A stretch of 64,000 nucleotides of DNA from Comamonadaceae bacterium. Lineage in GTDB: Bacteria > Pseudomonadota > Gammaproteobacteria > Burkholderiales > Burkholderiaceae_C. Below are positions 43,116 through 51,963 of the stretch, one piece after another. The notes under the pieces were generated by a model. The model saw only the letters and a list, made by a program, of their open reading frames with translations, was not told where the DNA came from and searched no databases. Within the stretch, counting starts at the first letter, position 1; the number at the start of each line of letters is the position of its first letter. The stretch is taken from assembly GCA_947447355.1 (NCBI GenBank), contig CANFJF010000012.1:1-64000 (forward strand), written 5' to 3'. The translations under genes were made by a program, and so were the position numbers.

Positions 43116-44549
43116 TTAAACCGGCACAGCCACTAGGTCGTGGCCTTGCGTGCCGACAATACGGGCGCGTGTGAACTCACCCACCTTCATTGTTTTGCTG
43201 ATCTTTTCAGGCGGCAGCAGTTTCACCGTACCGTCAATTTCTGGCGCATCGGCATAGCTGCGACCGATGCCGCCTTTGCGACCCAAGGCCGGTGCCGAGT
43301 CCACCAGAACCTGCATGGTGGCGCCAATACGTTCTTGCAACTTTTGGCTGGAAACTTCTTCAGCCACGGCCATGAAACGGGCACGGCGTTCTTCGCGCAG
43401 CTCCAAAGGCAACATGCCCGGAATGTCATTGGCGGTCGCGCCCGCCACAGCGCTGTAGGCAAAGCAACCGGCACGGTCAATACGGGCTTCGCGCATGAAG
43501 TCGAGCAAGTGACTGAACTCAGCTTCGGTCTCGCCCGGGAAACCAGCAATAAAAGTGCTGCGAATGACGATCTCAGGACACATCTCGCGCCAGCGCGCAA
43601 TGCGCTCCAAGTTTTTCTCGCCGCTGGCGGGTCGCTTCATGCGTTTGAGCACATCCGGGTGGCTGTGCTGCAAAGGCACGTCCAGGTAAGGCAAGACCAA
43701 GCCGGTGGCCATGAGCGGAATCACCTCGTCGACGCTAGGGTATGGATAAACGTAGTGAAGGCGAACCCAGGCACCGTAAGGCTCAGCCAGTTCCCCCAGT
43801 GCTTTTACCAATTCCAACATGCGGGTTTTGACCGGTTTGCCGTCGAAAAACCCAGTTCGGTATTTCACATCGACACCGTAAGCCGAGGTGTCTTGGCTGA
43901 TCACCAGCAGTTCTTTGACGCCACCTGCAAACAAGGCACGGGCCTCCACCAGAACGTCGCCAATAGGCCGCGACACAAGGTCGCCGCGCATCGACGGGAT
44001 GATGCAAAAAGTGCAGCGATGGTTGCAGCCTTCGCTGATCTTCAGGTAAGCGTAATGCCGCGGCGTCAGCTTGATGCCAGCGACGCCGAATGAATTGGGC
44101 ACCAGGTCGACGAACGGGTCGTGTGGCTTGGGCAGGTTCAGGTGCACCGCGTCCATCACCTCTTGCGTCGCGTGCGGTCCGGTCACGGCCAGCACGCTCG
44201 GGTGCATCTGCTTGACCAAGTTGCCGCCCGCTTCGCCGGCTTTAGCGCCCAGACAACCCGTGACGATGACCTTGCCATTGGCGGCCAGTGCCTCGCCGAT
44301 GGTGTCCAAACTCTCACGCACGGCGTCGTCGATGAAGCCGCAGGTATTGACGATCACCAAGTCCGCGCCTTCAAAGGTCTTGGAGGTCTCGTAACCTTCA
44401 GCGCTGAGCTGGGTCAGGATCAACTCGGAATCGGTCAAAGCCTTGGGACAGCCAAGGCTGACAAATCCAACGCGGGGCGCGGCTTTGGGGGTGTTTGACA
44501 AAGGAGGGGCCACTGATGTGGACGGGGTGCCGGAAAGGATTTCGCTCAT
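43116..44549 (-). CDS. rimO: Ribosomal protein S12 methylthiotransferase RimO
   Basis: Radical-SAM enzyme of 477 aa that methylthiolates an aspartate of S12. The N-terminal UPF0004 domain has cysteines C34 ([12 protein letters not shown]), C70 (VNTCGFID) and C99 (VTGCLG) for the auxiliary cluster. The radical-SAM cluster motif CNHRCTFC gives C175, C179 and C182. A C-terminal TRAM domain ends the protein ([29 protein letters not shown]). [12 protein letters not shown] rather than the MiaB version identifies it as RimO. It is monocistronic. Confidence 0.96.
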   Translation of the reverse strand: MSEILSGTPSTSVAPPLSNTPKAAPRVGFVSLGCPKALTDSELILTQLSAEGYETSKTFEGADLVIVNTCGFIDDAVRESLDTIGEALAANGKVIVTGCLGAKAGEAGGNLVKQMHPSVLAVTGPHATQEVMDAVHLNLPKPHDPFVDLVPNSFGVAGIKLTPRHYAYLKISEGCNHRCTFCIIPSMRGDLVSRPIGDVLVEARALFAGGVKELLVISQDTSAYGVDVKYRTGFFDGKPVKTRMLELVKALGELAEPYGAWVRLHYVYPYPSVDEVIPLMATGLVLPYLDVPLQHSHPDVLKRMKRPASGEKNLERIARWREMCPEIVIRSTFIAGFPGETEAEFSHLLDFMREARIDRAGCFAYSAVAGATANDIPGMLPLELREERRARFMAVAEEVSSQKLQERIGATMQVLVDSAPALGRKGGIGRSYADAPEIDGTVKLLPPEKISKTMKVGEFTRARIVGTQGHDLVAVPV

Positions 44550-44685
44550 GCGTGTATTGTCTCAGAGGCTGCTGATCAGCGTACCAGCCCGATATGACGG
44601 TAGAGTCATGCTGCCGCGCCTAACTCAAATTAGGCAAAAATAACGATCCCACTGAACCCCGCACAGTCGAATACAAAGGAACCCG

Positions 44686-44988
44686 ATGATTCTCGAACTC
44701 GCCGACATTCGCATTCACACTGGCCAGCAAACAGCTTTCAAAGAAGCCATCGAACGCGGTCTTCGCACCGTCATTTCGGGTGCCCACGGATTCCATGGTT
44801 TCAAGGTCAACCAAGGCATTGAAAATCCGGAGCGGTATGTGCTGGAGATTTTCTGGGCCACGCTAGAAGACCACACTGTTGGCTTTCGGGAGTCCCCCGC
44901 ATTTGCCAATTGGCGGGCGATTGTGGGCCCCTTCTTCTCTGCACCGCCGGTGGTCGAGCACTTTAAACTGCTGTTGAAATCGGAGTGA
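44686..44988 (+). CDS. Antibiotic biosynthesis monooxygenase (ABM) family protein
   Basis: Small ferredoxin-like-fold protein of 100 aa, MILELADIRIHTGQQTAFKE onwards, with the ABM pattern of an N-terminal strand, amphipathic helix, FHGFKV strand, and ERYVLEIFWATLEDH followed by F-R-x-S-x-x-F. Such proteins are quinone-forming monooxygenases, heme-degrading enzymes or stress proteins; no haem ligand can be assigned here. AAGGA lies seven bases before the ATG. It starts the accessory region but has its own 125-bp gap to the next gene. Confidence 0.75.
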   Translation: MILELADIRIHTGQQTAFKEAIERGLRTVISGAHGFHGFKVNQGIENPERYVLEIFWATLEDHTVGFRESPAFANWRAIVGPFFSAPPVVEHFKLLLKSE

Positions 44989-45113
44989 TCGGACCCCTCC
45001 CAAATCGAACAACATGCGCAACTTGCCGCATGGTACGACGTCAAGCTGCGCTACATTAATTCAGCCCGTCTGGTGCATGTTGCGCTGGGCTTACATTAAG
45101 AAGAAAGAATGTC

Positions 45114-45809
45114 ATGAGTTTTGTTTTTTCGCCGCCTGCCACGGTTTCTGTTCCAGTTGTTGGACTGGCTGAACGCTTTCCCGTCAACCGCATTTATTGC
45201 GTGGGTCGCAACTATGAGGAGCACGCCAAGGAAATGGGTTTTACGGGTCGCGAGCCACCGTTCTTCTTCCTGAAGCCGGCCAATGCGTTGGTCGTGATCG
45301 AAGACGGCCAGACCGGCGACATACCTTACCCGAGCTTGACGCAAAATTTTCACCATGAAATCGAACTCGTGGTGGCCATTGGCACCGGTGGCAAAAACAT
45401 CAAGGCAGCCGATGCGATGAAACACATCTATGGCTATGCCGTGGGCCTCGACATGACGCGCCGCGATCTGCAAAACGAAGCCAAAAAACTCGGTCGTCCC
45501 TGGGACATCGGCAAAGGCTTTGACCAATCGGCACCGATCGGTCCGATCACCCGCGCAGCGGACGCCGGCAACATCGAAAATGCAGACATCTATGTGCAGG
45601 TCAATGGTCAAGACCGTCAGCGCAGCGACACCTCTAAACTGATTTGGAGTATTGCCGAAAGCATTGAACACCTGTCAGCTGCCTGGGAACTGCAACCCGG
45701 CGACCTGATCTACAGCGGCACGCCTGCAGGCGTCGCTGCCGTAGTGGCTGGTGACACCATGATCGGTGGCGTGGCCGGTATCGGCACGTTGAAAGTCAAA
45801 GTCATCTGA
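45114..45809 (+). CDS. Fumarylacetoacetate hydrolase (FAH) family protein, fumarylpyruvate hydrolase-like
   Basis: Metal-dependent hydrolase of 231 aa. Divalent-metal ligands of the FAH fold are E82 and E84 in HHEIELVVAIG and D113 in GYAVGLDMTRRDLQ; K and T in GKGFDQSAPIGP and SGTPAGV complete the active site. Length and RIYCVGRNYEEHAKEMG start resemble NagK-type fumarylpyruvate hydrolases of gentisate breakdown, but no gentisate dioxygenase or maleylpyruvate isomerase is present in the window, so the substrate could be another 2,4-diketo acid. It precedes the DUF2889/TRAP genes on the same strand. Confidence 0.85.
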   Translation: MSFVFSPPATVSVPVVGLAERFPVNRIYCVGRNYEEHAKEMGFTGREPPFFFLKPANALVVIEDGQTGDIPYPSLTQNFHHEIELVVAIGTGGKNIKAADAMKHIYGYAVGLDMTRRDLQNEAKKLGRPWDIGKGFDQSAPIGPITRAADAGNIENADIYVQVNGQDRQRSDTSKLIWSIAESIEHLSAAWELQPGDLIYSGTPAGVAAVVAGDTMIGGVAGIGTLKVKVI

Positions 45810-45885
45810 TCCAACTTTGCCAAGCTCTCATGGTGTTCTCAATCGCTTAGATTTAAAAAATCGTCGATTGATGAGAAAGGAAAAA

Positions 45886-46461
45886 ATGTCTGAATTGAAT
45901 CGTGCCGTCACGCGCAAAGAGCTTCACTTTCGAAAAATTGAAATGAGGGGCTGGGAGCGTTCCGATGGTCTCTACGAAGTAGAGGGCCATGTGACTGATC
46001 AGAAGCCGGAGGTTTTCACCGCTATCAGTGGCGGAAGGGTCGTGCCAGCGGGTGAATACATCCACGACATGGGTGTCAAACTGGTGATCAACCATGAGAT
46101 GCAAGTGCTCGAAGTGTCCACCTTCACCACCTCGGCGCCTTATCACGACTGCTTGTCAGCCGGAGCGGCTTTACAGTCGCTCAAAGGGCAGCGCATCGCC
46201 AGCGGTTGGAGCAGTGAGGTTCGTCGACTTTTGGGTGGGGCACAGTGTTGCACCCATCTGATGGAAATTCTGATCCCGATGGGCACTGCGGCTTTCCAGT
46301 CTTTGACCATGATTCGCCAAGGTGAACCGGATAAATTGAGGGCGAATGGCACACCCGCCAAGGTTGACAGCTGTTACGCCTATGCGGCCAACCGTGCGAT
46401 CGTGATGAAAAGGTGGCCCAATTTCTACACGGGTCCAAAGCAGGCCGAACTCGAGGCATAG
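45886..46461 (+). CDS. DUF2889 domain protein
   Basis: Uncharacterised protein of 191 aa. The pattern RKIEMRGWERSDGLYEVEGH, IHDMGVKLVINHEMQVLEV, LKGQRIASGWSSEVRRLLGG and CCTHLMEILIPMGTAAFQSL matches the DUF2889 family. The start at 45886 is favoured by GAAAGGA seven bases upstream; the frame is open to 45817 without such a site. It ends 41 bases before the TRAP dctQ gene and is probably cotranscribed with it. Members often neighbour catabolic genes; the biochemical role is unknown. His and Cys residues (HDC, CCTH) could bind a metal, but that is a guess. Confidence 0.8.
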   Translation: MSELNRAVTRKELHFRKIEMRGWERSDGLYEVEGHVTDQKPEVFTAISGGRVVPAGEYIHDMGVKLVINHEMQVLEVSTFTTSAPYHDCLSAGAALQSLKGQRIASGWSSEVRRLLGGAQCCTHLMEILIPMGTAAFQSLTMIRQGEPDKLRANGTPAKVDSCYAYAANRAIVMKRWPNFYTGPKQAELEA

Positions 46462-46502
46462 CGCCGCCACAATCTGTCCATTCCTAAAAAGGACGCCCTG
46501 CC

Positions 46503-47006
46503 TTGAAAACTCTCCATACTCTTGCCAAACTTTTCGCCATTTTGGCGGGTTTGTTATTGACCTTCATCACGCTCATGACCTGCTGGAGCGTGATTGGCCG
46601 CAACCTGTTGGACACGTCTTTGATAGGCGATTTTGAGCTCACCGGCCTGGCAACTGGAGCGGCCATCGCGCTGTTTATGCCGTACTGCCAAGCCAAGCGC
46701 GGGAACATCATTGTGGATTTTTTCACGACCCAACTCAGCGAGAAAAACCAAACCGGACTTGACAGATTTGGCGCCCTGCTCTTGGCGCTGTTATTTGCTT
46801 TGCTCGCTTGGCGAACCACCCTCGGAGGGCTGAACTCTTTCGAGACACATTCAGAGTCGCAAATTCTCGGATTCCCGGAGTGGACCGTGTACGCGGCGAT
46901 GGTGCCGCCTTTCGCGCTGACCGCCCTGATTGGTTTGGGTCAAATGCTCTTCGGCTTGGACGCCGGTGACACCGATTCGCCCAATACCGGCGAGGTGCAC
47001 GCATGA
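46503..47006 (+). CDS. TRAP transporter small permease (DctQ-type)
   Basis: Four-helix inner-membrane subunit of 167 aa of a tripartite ATP-independent periplasmic transporter. Helix 1 (LAKLFAILAGLLLTFITLMT) leads into CWSVIGRNLLD, a typical DctQ segment, followed by ELTGLATGAAIALFMPYCQAKRGNIIVDFF. The start is TTG at 46503. It overlaps dctM by ATGA. The partner receptor is not adjacent; the DctP protein at 55858 is the likely one. Confidence 0.92.
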   Translation: MKTLHTLAKLFAILAGLLLTFITLMTCWSVIGRNLLDTSLIGDFELTGLATGAAIALFMPYCQAKRGNIIVDFFTTQLSEKNQTGLDRFGALLLALLFALLAWRTTLGGLNSFETHSESQILGFPEWTVYAAMVPPFALTALIGLGQMLFGLDAGDTDSPNTGEVHA

Positions 47007-48322
47007 GTCCGCTCAGCCTGGCGCTGCTGATTTTCGGCATCATGCTGGTCTTGATGGCGAGTCGGGTGCCCATTGCGGTGTCGATGTTTGCTGCCGGCGC
47101 GGCTGGCTATGTCATGCAAACCGGATGGGGACCATTTTCCAACTTCCTCAACGCACAGGCCTTTGCACGTTTCGCCAGCTACGACCTGTCGGTCATTCCG
47201 CTGTTCATCTTGATGGGTCACTTCGCCACCCAAGGCGGCATCAGCAAAGCCCTGTTTCAATTCGCCGCTGGGGTCATGGGTGGCTTCAAAGGTGGACTGG
47301 CCATGGCTGCTGTGTTGGCAAGCGCTGCGTTTGGAGCGATCTGCGGGTCGTCAGTGGCAACGGCAGCAACCATCACGGGCGTCGCCTTGCCTGAAATGAA
47401 ACGCCACGGTTACTCAGGCCGGCTGGCCACCGGCACGCTGGCAGCGGGCGGCACACTTGGCATCTTGATTCCACCCTCTGTGCCACTGGTCATCTACGCG
47501 ATTTTGACTGAGCAAAACATCGCCAAGTTGTTTGCTGCGGCGATGGTCCCTGGCATCATCGCCATGATCGGCTACATGGTGGCGATTGGTATTTATGTTC
47601 GACTGGTCCCTGGGCAAGCCCCTGAAGTCGACCCCAATCGTCCCCCGCTGACGCTCGCATCTTTGATGGGAATCTTCCCCATCGGCATCATCTTCGTGAT
47701 CGTTTTTGGCGGTATTTATGGCGGCGTTTTCACGCCGACTGAGGGCGCCGCAGTGGGCGCTGCAGCAACCTTTTTAGCGGCATTGCTCAAGCGCGAAATC
47801 ACCTGGTCCAAATTCAAGCTGTGCTTTTACGCCACTGCCAGCAGTTCCGCCATGATCTTTCTGATCTTTATTGGCGCCGACCTGATGAATTCGGCCTTGG
47901 CCTTAACGCAAGTGCCGAACCAGTTGGCCGGCTTGGTCGGCAGCTGGGGGCTGTCGCCACTGATGGTGGTCACGGCCATCCTGCTTTTTTATGTGGTGCT
48001 GGGCGCCGTGATGGACGAACTCTCCATGTTGCTGCTGACCATCCCGATCTTTTTCCCAATGGTCATAGGCATGGACTTCGGCATGCCGCGCGAATCGGTC
48101 GCCATTTGGTTTGGCATCATGGTGCTCATGACGGTCGGCTTCGGACTCTTGGCACCACCTGTCGGTCTCAACGTCTACGTCGTCAACGGCCTCGCCAAAG
48201 ACGTGCCCATCAGCGAAAGCTACAAAGGCGTGATGCCATTTTTGGTCAGCGATGCACTGCGAACTACCTTGCTGTTGTTTTTCCCTGGCGTGTCACTGTG
48301 GCTGGTCAAGTACGTTTCATAA
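47003..48322 (+). CDS. TRAP transporter large permease (DctM-type)
   Basis: Sodium-coupled permease of 439 aa with about 12 membrane segments. Recognisable DctM parts are MASRVPIAVSMFAAGAAGYV, AFGAICGSSVATAATITGVA, RHGYSGRLATGTLAAGGTLG followed by ILIPPSVPLVIYAILTEQ, and FTPTEGAAVGAAATFL. The substrate is undefined but C4-dicarboxylates, keto acids and aromatic acids are all known for TRAP systems. A 166-bp gap follows that holds a TTTTGG-CGG-CCAAAA hairpin at 48332-48346 but no clear terminator. Confidence 0.94.
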   Translation: MSPLSLALLIFGIMLVLMASRVPIAVSMFAAGAAGYVMQTGWGPFSNFLNAQAFARFASYDLSVIPLFILMGHFATQGGISKALFQFAAGVMGGFKGGLAMAAVLASAAFGAICGSSVATAATITGVALPEMKRHGYSGRLATGTLAAGGTLGILIPPSVPLVIYAILTEQNIAKLFAAAMVPGIIAMIGYMVAIGIYVRLVPGQAPEVDPNRPPLTLASLMGIFPIGIIFVIVFGGIYGGVFTPTEGAAVGAAATFLAALLKREITWSKFKLCFYATASSSAMIFLIFIGADLMNSALALTQVPNQLAGLVGSWGLSPLMVVTAILLFYVVLGAVMDELSMLLLTIPIFFPMVIGMDFGMPRESVAIWFGIMVLMTVGFGLLAPPVGLNVYVVNGLAKDVPISESYKGVMPFLVSDALRTTLLLFFPGVSLWLVKYVS

Positions 48323-48488
48323 GTCGCTGACTTTTGGCGGCCAAAATATACTTAATCGCCAAATTCACTTGACGATTTGAAAAAACATTCATAAGCTACA
48401 AACTCACTGATTACATCGCCGGACTGTTCAGTTTTATGGTCAGATCCAATCCTGGTAAATAACGCGGTCCCAACCAAGAAATCTGACT

Positions 48489-49250
48489 ATGTTTGATCGA
48501 GAGTACGGATCCCTGGCCACGATTGGTATCACTGTTCCGCAAGCCAACACAACGGTTGAGCCGGAGATGACGGCCTTGATGCCAGATGGCGTCAGCATGT
48601 TGATCGGGCGGCTTCAAGGCAGTCGCGAAAATTCTCGCAACCGCCTGCTTGAATACCTAGACAACTTCGGTGAAACCTTGTCGGACTTTGACACGGCACC
48701 GCTCGATGCGGTTGGCTACGCCTGCACCGCAACGTCATACCTGATTGGTGCAGAGCAAGAGGAGCGTCGTATCGGTGAATTTTCCGCGAAAGCCGGCTTT
48801 CCGATCGTCACCGCAGCACAGGCTATTCGTGCGGCGCTCAAACATCTTGGTGCGCGAAAAATGGCCTTGTTTGCGCCCTATCCAGCTTGGGCCGTTGAGG
48901 CCAGCCAAGCCTACTGGAAAAGCGCAGGTTTTTCGATCACAGACACCAAAACTGTCTCGCTCGACACCAGCGACACACGCCATGTCTATCGAATCAGGAC
49001 CCAAATGGTTCTCGACAGCGTTGAACACCTCGACTGGGCTGACGCTGATGCGGTAGTGCTAACGGGTACCGGCGTGCCAACGCTGCGAGCCATCGGCGAC
49101 ATTGCGCGCCGCTCTGGCAAACCGGTTCTGTCTTCCAATTTATGCCTGGCTTGGTATTTGTTAAAGCAACTGAAGGCTGACCAGTCCCTGCCTCCGCCGG
49201 GCATCGGCGAGTCTTTGTATGGCGGATGGAATTCGCGTATACGCGCCTGA
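48489..49250 (+). CDS. Maleate isomerase/arylmalonate decarboxylase-like protein
   Basis: Asp/Glu racemase-superfamily protein of 253 aa. The N-terminus (IGITVPQANTTVEPEM) and the GYACTATSYLIG segment fit maleate cis-trans isomerases and arylmalonate decarboxylases. C79 occupies the first catalytic-cysteine position. The second position, expected in the ADAVVLTGTGVPTLRAIGDI stretch (190-205), has Thr/Gly and no cysteine. Maleate isomerase needs both cysteines, whereas arylmalonate decarboxylase keeps only the second one, so this arrangement is unusual and the reaction cannot be assigned. The gene lies between TRAP permease and Bug receptor genes and probably acts on the imported acid or its breakdown product. 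Confidence 0.75.
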   Translation: MFDREYGSLATIGITVPQANTTVEPEMTALMPDGVSMLIGRLQGSRENSRNRLLEYLDNFGETLSDFDTAPLDAVGYACTATSYLIGAEQEERRIGEFSAKAGFPIVTAAQAIRAALKHLGARKMALFAPYPAWAVEASQAYWKSAGFSITDTKTVSLDTSDTRHVYRIRTQMVLDSVEHLDWADADAVVLTGTGVPTLRAIGDIARRSGKPVLSSNLCLAWYLLKQLKADQSLPPPGIGESLYGGWNSRIRA

Positions 49251-49302
49251 AATTTCCGCGCGACCTCACCCTTTATCAATGCGACTACACGGGGTCATGG
49301 AC

Positions 49303-50313
49303 ATGCACTTAAAGGTCTCGTGCTGCCTGTGTTCAATGTTCAACAAAACGGGGCTCGGGTTCGGACTTGTTGCGGCACTGACTGCTCCGCTTATTTGTAC
49401 AGCCCAGAGCGAGGCATATCCCAACAGACCCTTGACTCTGGTTGTCCCTTTTGCGGCCGGTGGCGGAACCGACGGCACCGCCCGCGTTTTCGCTGCGGCC
49501 CTTGGCCTGCAGCTCGGCCGAAGCGTCGTGGTCCAGAACAAGCCAAGCGCGGGCGGCGTGCAAACGACGGGGGCTGTTGCGAATTCAGCGCCTGATGGTT
49601 ACACCCTCTTGTGGGCCAATACAACCACGCTCGGCGTAGCGCCACTCTTGCTCCCCAACGTCCCTTACGACCCTATCAAGTCCTTCCAACACATCAGCCG
49701 TGCAGCAACCGGTCCGTTGACGCTGGTCGTGAACAACGCCGTACCTGCGAAGAACCTCGCTGAACTGACAGCCTATGCCAAGGCCCACCCTGGCTCACTT
49801 AATTTTGGCTCGGCCGGCGTTGGCTCAGTGATTCATCTGACCGGAGAATTTTTAAAGTCCAGGGCAGACATCGACATCGTTCACGTCCCTTACAAGGGCA
49901 ATGCACCCGCGTTGATCGATGTCATGAGCGGTCAGATTCAAATGATGTTCATTGGCATTGGCCATGTTGCCCAATACGTCAAAGCCGGGAAGCTCAAAGC
50001 CATTGCCATTGCCAGTTCGAAGCGACATGCACTGGCCTCCAATCTCCCGACTTTTGCGGAGTCCGGCATGGCTGATTTCGAAATCACAGAATGGTTTGGC
50101 TTGGCCGCACCCGCCGGCATTTCCGGACCGGTATTAGACAAGTTGAACGATGCCTTCCGAAAGGCCGCAGCCTCTGAAGCCGTTCGCTCCGCCTTCACCA
50201 GTTATGGGTACGACGCCGTGAGCGAAACGCCCGAACAATTTAGAGCGGCGGTTGAGCGCGAGGGCCTTCGCTGGAAAAGCGTGATCAAGCCGCTGGGCAT
50301 CAACCTCGACTAA
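49303..50313 (+). CDS. Bug/TctC-family tripartite tricarboxylate transporter receptor 1
   Basis: Periplasmic solute receptor of about 336 aa. After a signal peptide (cleavage near TAQSEAYPNRP) come the usual Bug segments LTLVVPFAAGGGTDGTARVF, SAPDGYTLLWANTTTLG, AHPGSLNFGSAGVGSVIHLT and IDIVHVPYKGNAPALIDVMS. The start is uncertain: ATG 49303 with GGGG upstream is chosen, but 49297 and 49336 are possible, and the frame is open back to 49219 inside the previous gene. No TctAB pair is adjacent. Ligand unknown; carboxylates are usual for the family. Confidence 0.88.
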   Translation: MHLKVSCCLCSMFNKTGLGFGLVAALTAPLICTAQSEAYPNRPLTLVVPFAAGGGTDGTARVFAAALGLQLGRSVVVQNKPSAGGVQTTGAVANSAPDGYTLLWANTTTLGVAPLLLPNVPYDPIKSFQHISRAATGPLTLVVNNAVPAKNLAELTAYAKAHPGSLNFGSAGVGSVIHLTGEFLKSRADIDIVHVPYKGNAPALIDVMSGQIQMMFIGIGHVAQYVKAGKLKAIAIASSKRHALASNLPTFAESGMADFEITEWFGLAAPAGISGPVLDKLNDAFRKAAASEAVRSAFTSYGYDAVSETPEQFRAAVEREGLRWKSVIKPLGINLD

Positions 50314-50337
50314 TTTTTTTTAGAAAATGAAGTGTGC

Positions 50338-51963
50338 ATGACACGAACGATTGAAACACCGGTGCTGATTGTCGGCGCCGGACCGATTGGCCTGGGCTTG
50401 GCGCTTGACCTGGGCATGCGTGGCACGGAATGCACACTTATTGAATTGACCGATGGCGTCATTGTTCAACCCAAGATTGGCTTGATGGCGGTCCGGACCA
50501 TGGAGATCTTCCGTCGCTGGGGCATTGCCGATGAGGTGCGTGGCGCAGGTTTTCCCCGCGATTACAAACTTTCCATGGTCTTTTGCACCAGCTTAGCGGG
50601 TCACTTGCTAGACCGTGACGATTATCCAAGTCTCGATGACATGGAAACGCCGCCGTGGAGTACCGAAAAGAAGCAGCGCTGCCCGCAGATTTGGCTCAAC
50701 CCCATCATGCAGGCTGCCGTTGAGAAGCAGCCATCGGTGAGCTTGCACCTGCGTTGGAAGCTGGAAAGTTTCGAACAATTTGAGACGCATGTGCTGGCGC
50801 AGGTAACCGACCTGAACAACGGCGAAAAAGTCCAGATTCGCGCCCATTACATGGTGGGTTGTGATGGCGTGGGCAGTACCGTTCGCAACGCGCTCGGGAT
50901 TGACATGCAGGGCAATCCAAAGCTCAGTTATTCCATCAGCATTCTGGTGCGTTTGCCGGGCCTGCTGCAGGCCATCGACAAAGGCGAGGCCGAACGCTAC
51001 CTGTTCGTCGGGCCTGAAGGGACATGGGGTAACTGGACTGTGATCGATGGCAAAGACCTCTGGCGCATGACGATCCTAGGAACCGAGGAAAAACTCGACA
51101 TCGCGAACTTAGATCCAGCAGCCTGGATTCGTCGAGGCCTCGGGCGCGACGATATTCCTTTTGAGGTTTTGTCGATTCTCCCTTGGCGGCGCAGCGAGTT
51201 GATCGCCGAACATTTTGCAGACCAGCGTGTGATTTTGGCCGGCGATGCGGCGCACACCATGTCACCGACCGGTGGCATGGGCATGAACACGGGAATGGGC
51301 GACGCCTTCGACTTGGGATGGAAACTGAATGCCATTCTGCAGGGCTGGGCCGATCCAGCACTGCTCGATTCATATGAAGCCGAACGCAAACCCGTGGCGG
51401 CTCGTAATGCAGCCTTTTCAACGCACAACTGGAACGCTTGGCGCTCAGTGCAAAACTGCGCCAACATTCTTGACGAAACCGAAGATGGTGCCCAACTGCG
51501 CACCGAAATCGGGGCCGGTCTGAAGGCCGCCACCAAAGTCGATTGGGCGTCTTGGGGACTGCAGATGGGCTACCGTTACGACGGCTCACCCATTTGCGTG
51601 CCTGACAACTCGACGGCCACGCCGGATGATTACGACTCTTATGTTCCGAGCGCGCGACCTGGCGGCAGGGCTCCGCATGCGTGGCTTTCCGACGGACGCT
51701 CGACCCTCGATTTGTTCGGCCATGGCTTTGTTCTTTTGCAATTTCCAGCCGCACAATCGAATGACATCGTCGCACTGCAAGTGGCAGCACTCAAGCAGGG
51801 TGTGCCGCTATCAGTCGTCAGTATTGAGGACTCCGCCATTGCGAAGCTCTATGAGCAGCCACTTGTTTTGGTTCGTCCGGACGGCCATGTTGCTTGGCGC
51901 GGCAGTCATGTGGATAACGCGGAACTCGTGATCAATACCGTGCGCGGTGCAGTCTGCACTTAG
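50338..51963 (+). CDS. FAD-dependent aromatic-ring-type monooxygenase
   Basis: Class A flavoprotein hydroxylase of 541 aa related to phenol 2-monooxygenase, TfdB and MhpA-type enzymes. The Rossmann motif GAGPIG is at 13-18 (PVLIVGAGPIGLGLALDLGM), a DG motif appears in YMVGCDGVGSTVRNALG, and the second FAD/phosphate motif in ILAGDAAHTMSPTGGMGMNT. A C-terminal thioredoxin-like domain is likely after residue 440, as in MhpA/TfdB proteins. The ATG at 50338 follows a weak AAGTG; GTG 50332 is an alternative. It ends tail-to-tail with the CMD-like gene (four shared bases). It probably hydroxylates an aromatic or heteroaromatic acid; the exact substrate cannot be read. Confidence 0.88.
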   Translation: MTRTIETPVLIVGAGPIGLGLALDLGMRGTECTLIELTDGVIVQPKIGLMAVRTMEIFRRWGIADEVRGAGFPRDYKLSMVFCTSLAGHLLDRDDYPSLDDMETPPWSTEKKQRCPQIWLNPIMQAAVEKQPSVSLHLRWKLESFEQFETHVLAQVTDLNNGEKVQIRAHYMVGCDGVGSTVRNALGIDMQGNPKLSYSISILVRLPGLLQAIDKGEAERYLFVGPEGTWGNWTVIDGKDLWRMTILGTEEKLDIANLDPAAWIRRGLGRDDIPFEVLSILPWRRSELIAEHFADQRVILAGDAAHTMSPTGGMGMNTGMGDAFDLGWKLNAILQGWADPALLDSYEAERKPVAARNAAFSTHNWNAWRSVQNCANILDETEDGAQLRTEIGAGLKAATKVDWASWGLQMGYRYDGSPICVPDNSTATPDDYDSYVPSARPGGRAPHAWLSDGRSTLDLFGHGFVLLQFPAAQSNDIVALQVAALKQGVPLSVVSIEDSAIAKLYEQPLVLVRPDGHVAWRGSHVDNAELVINTVRGAVCT

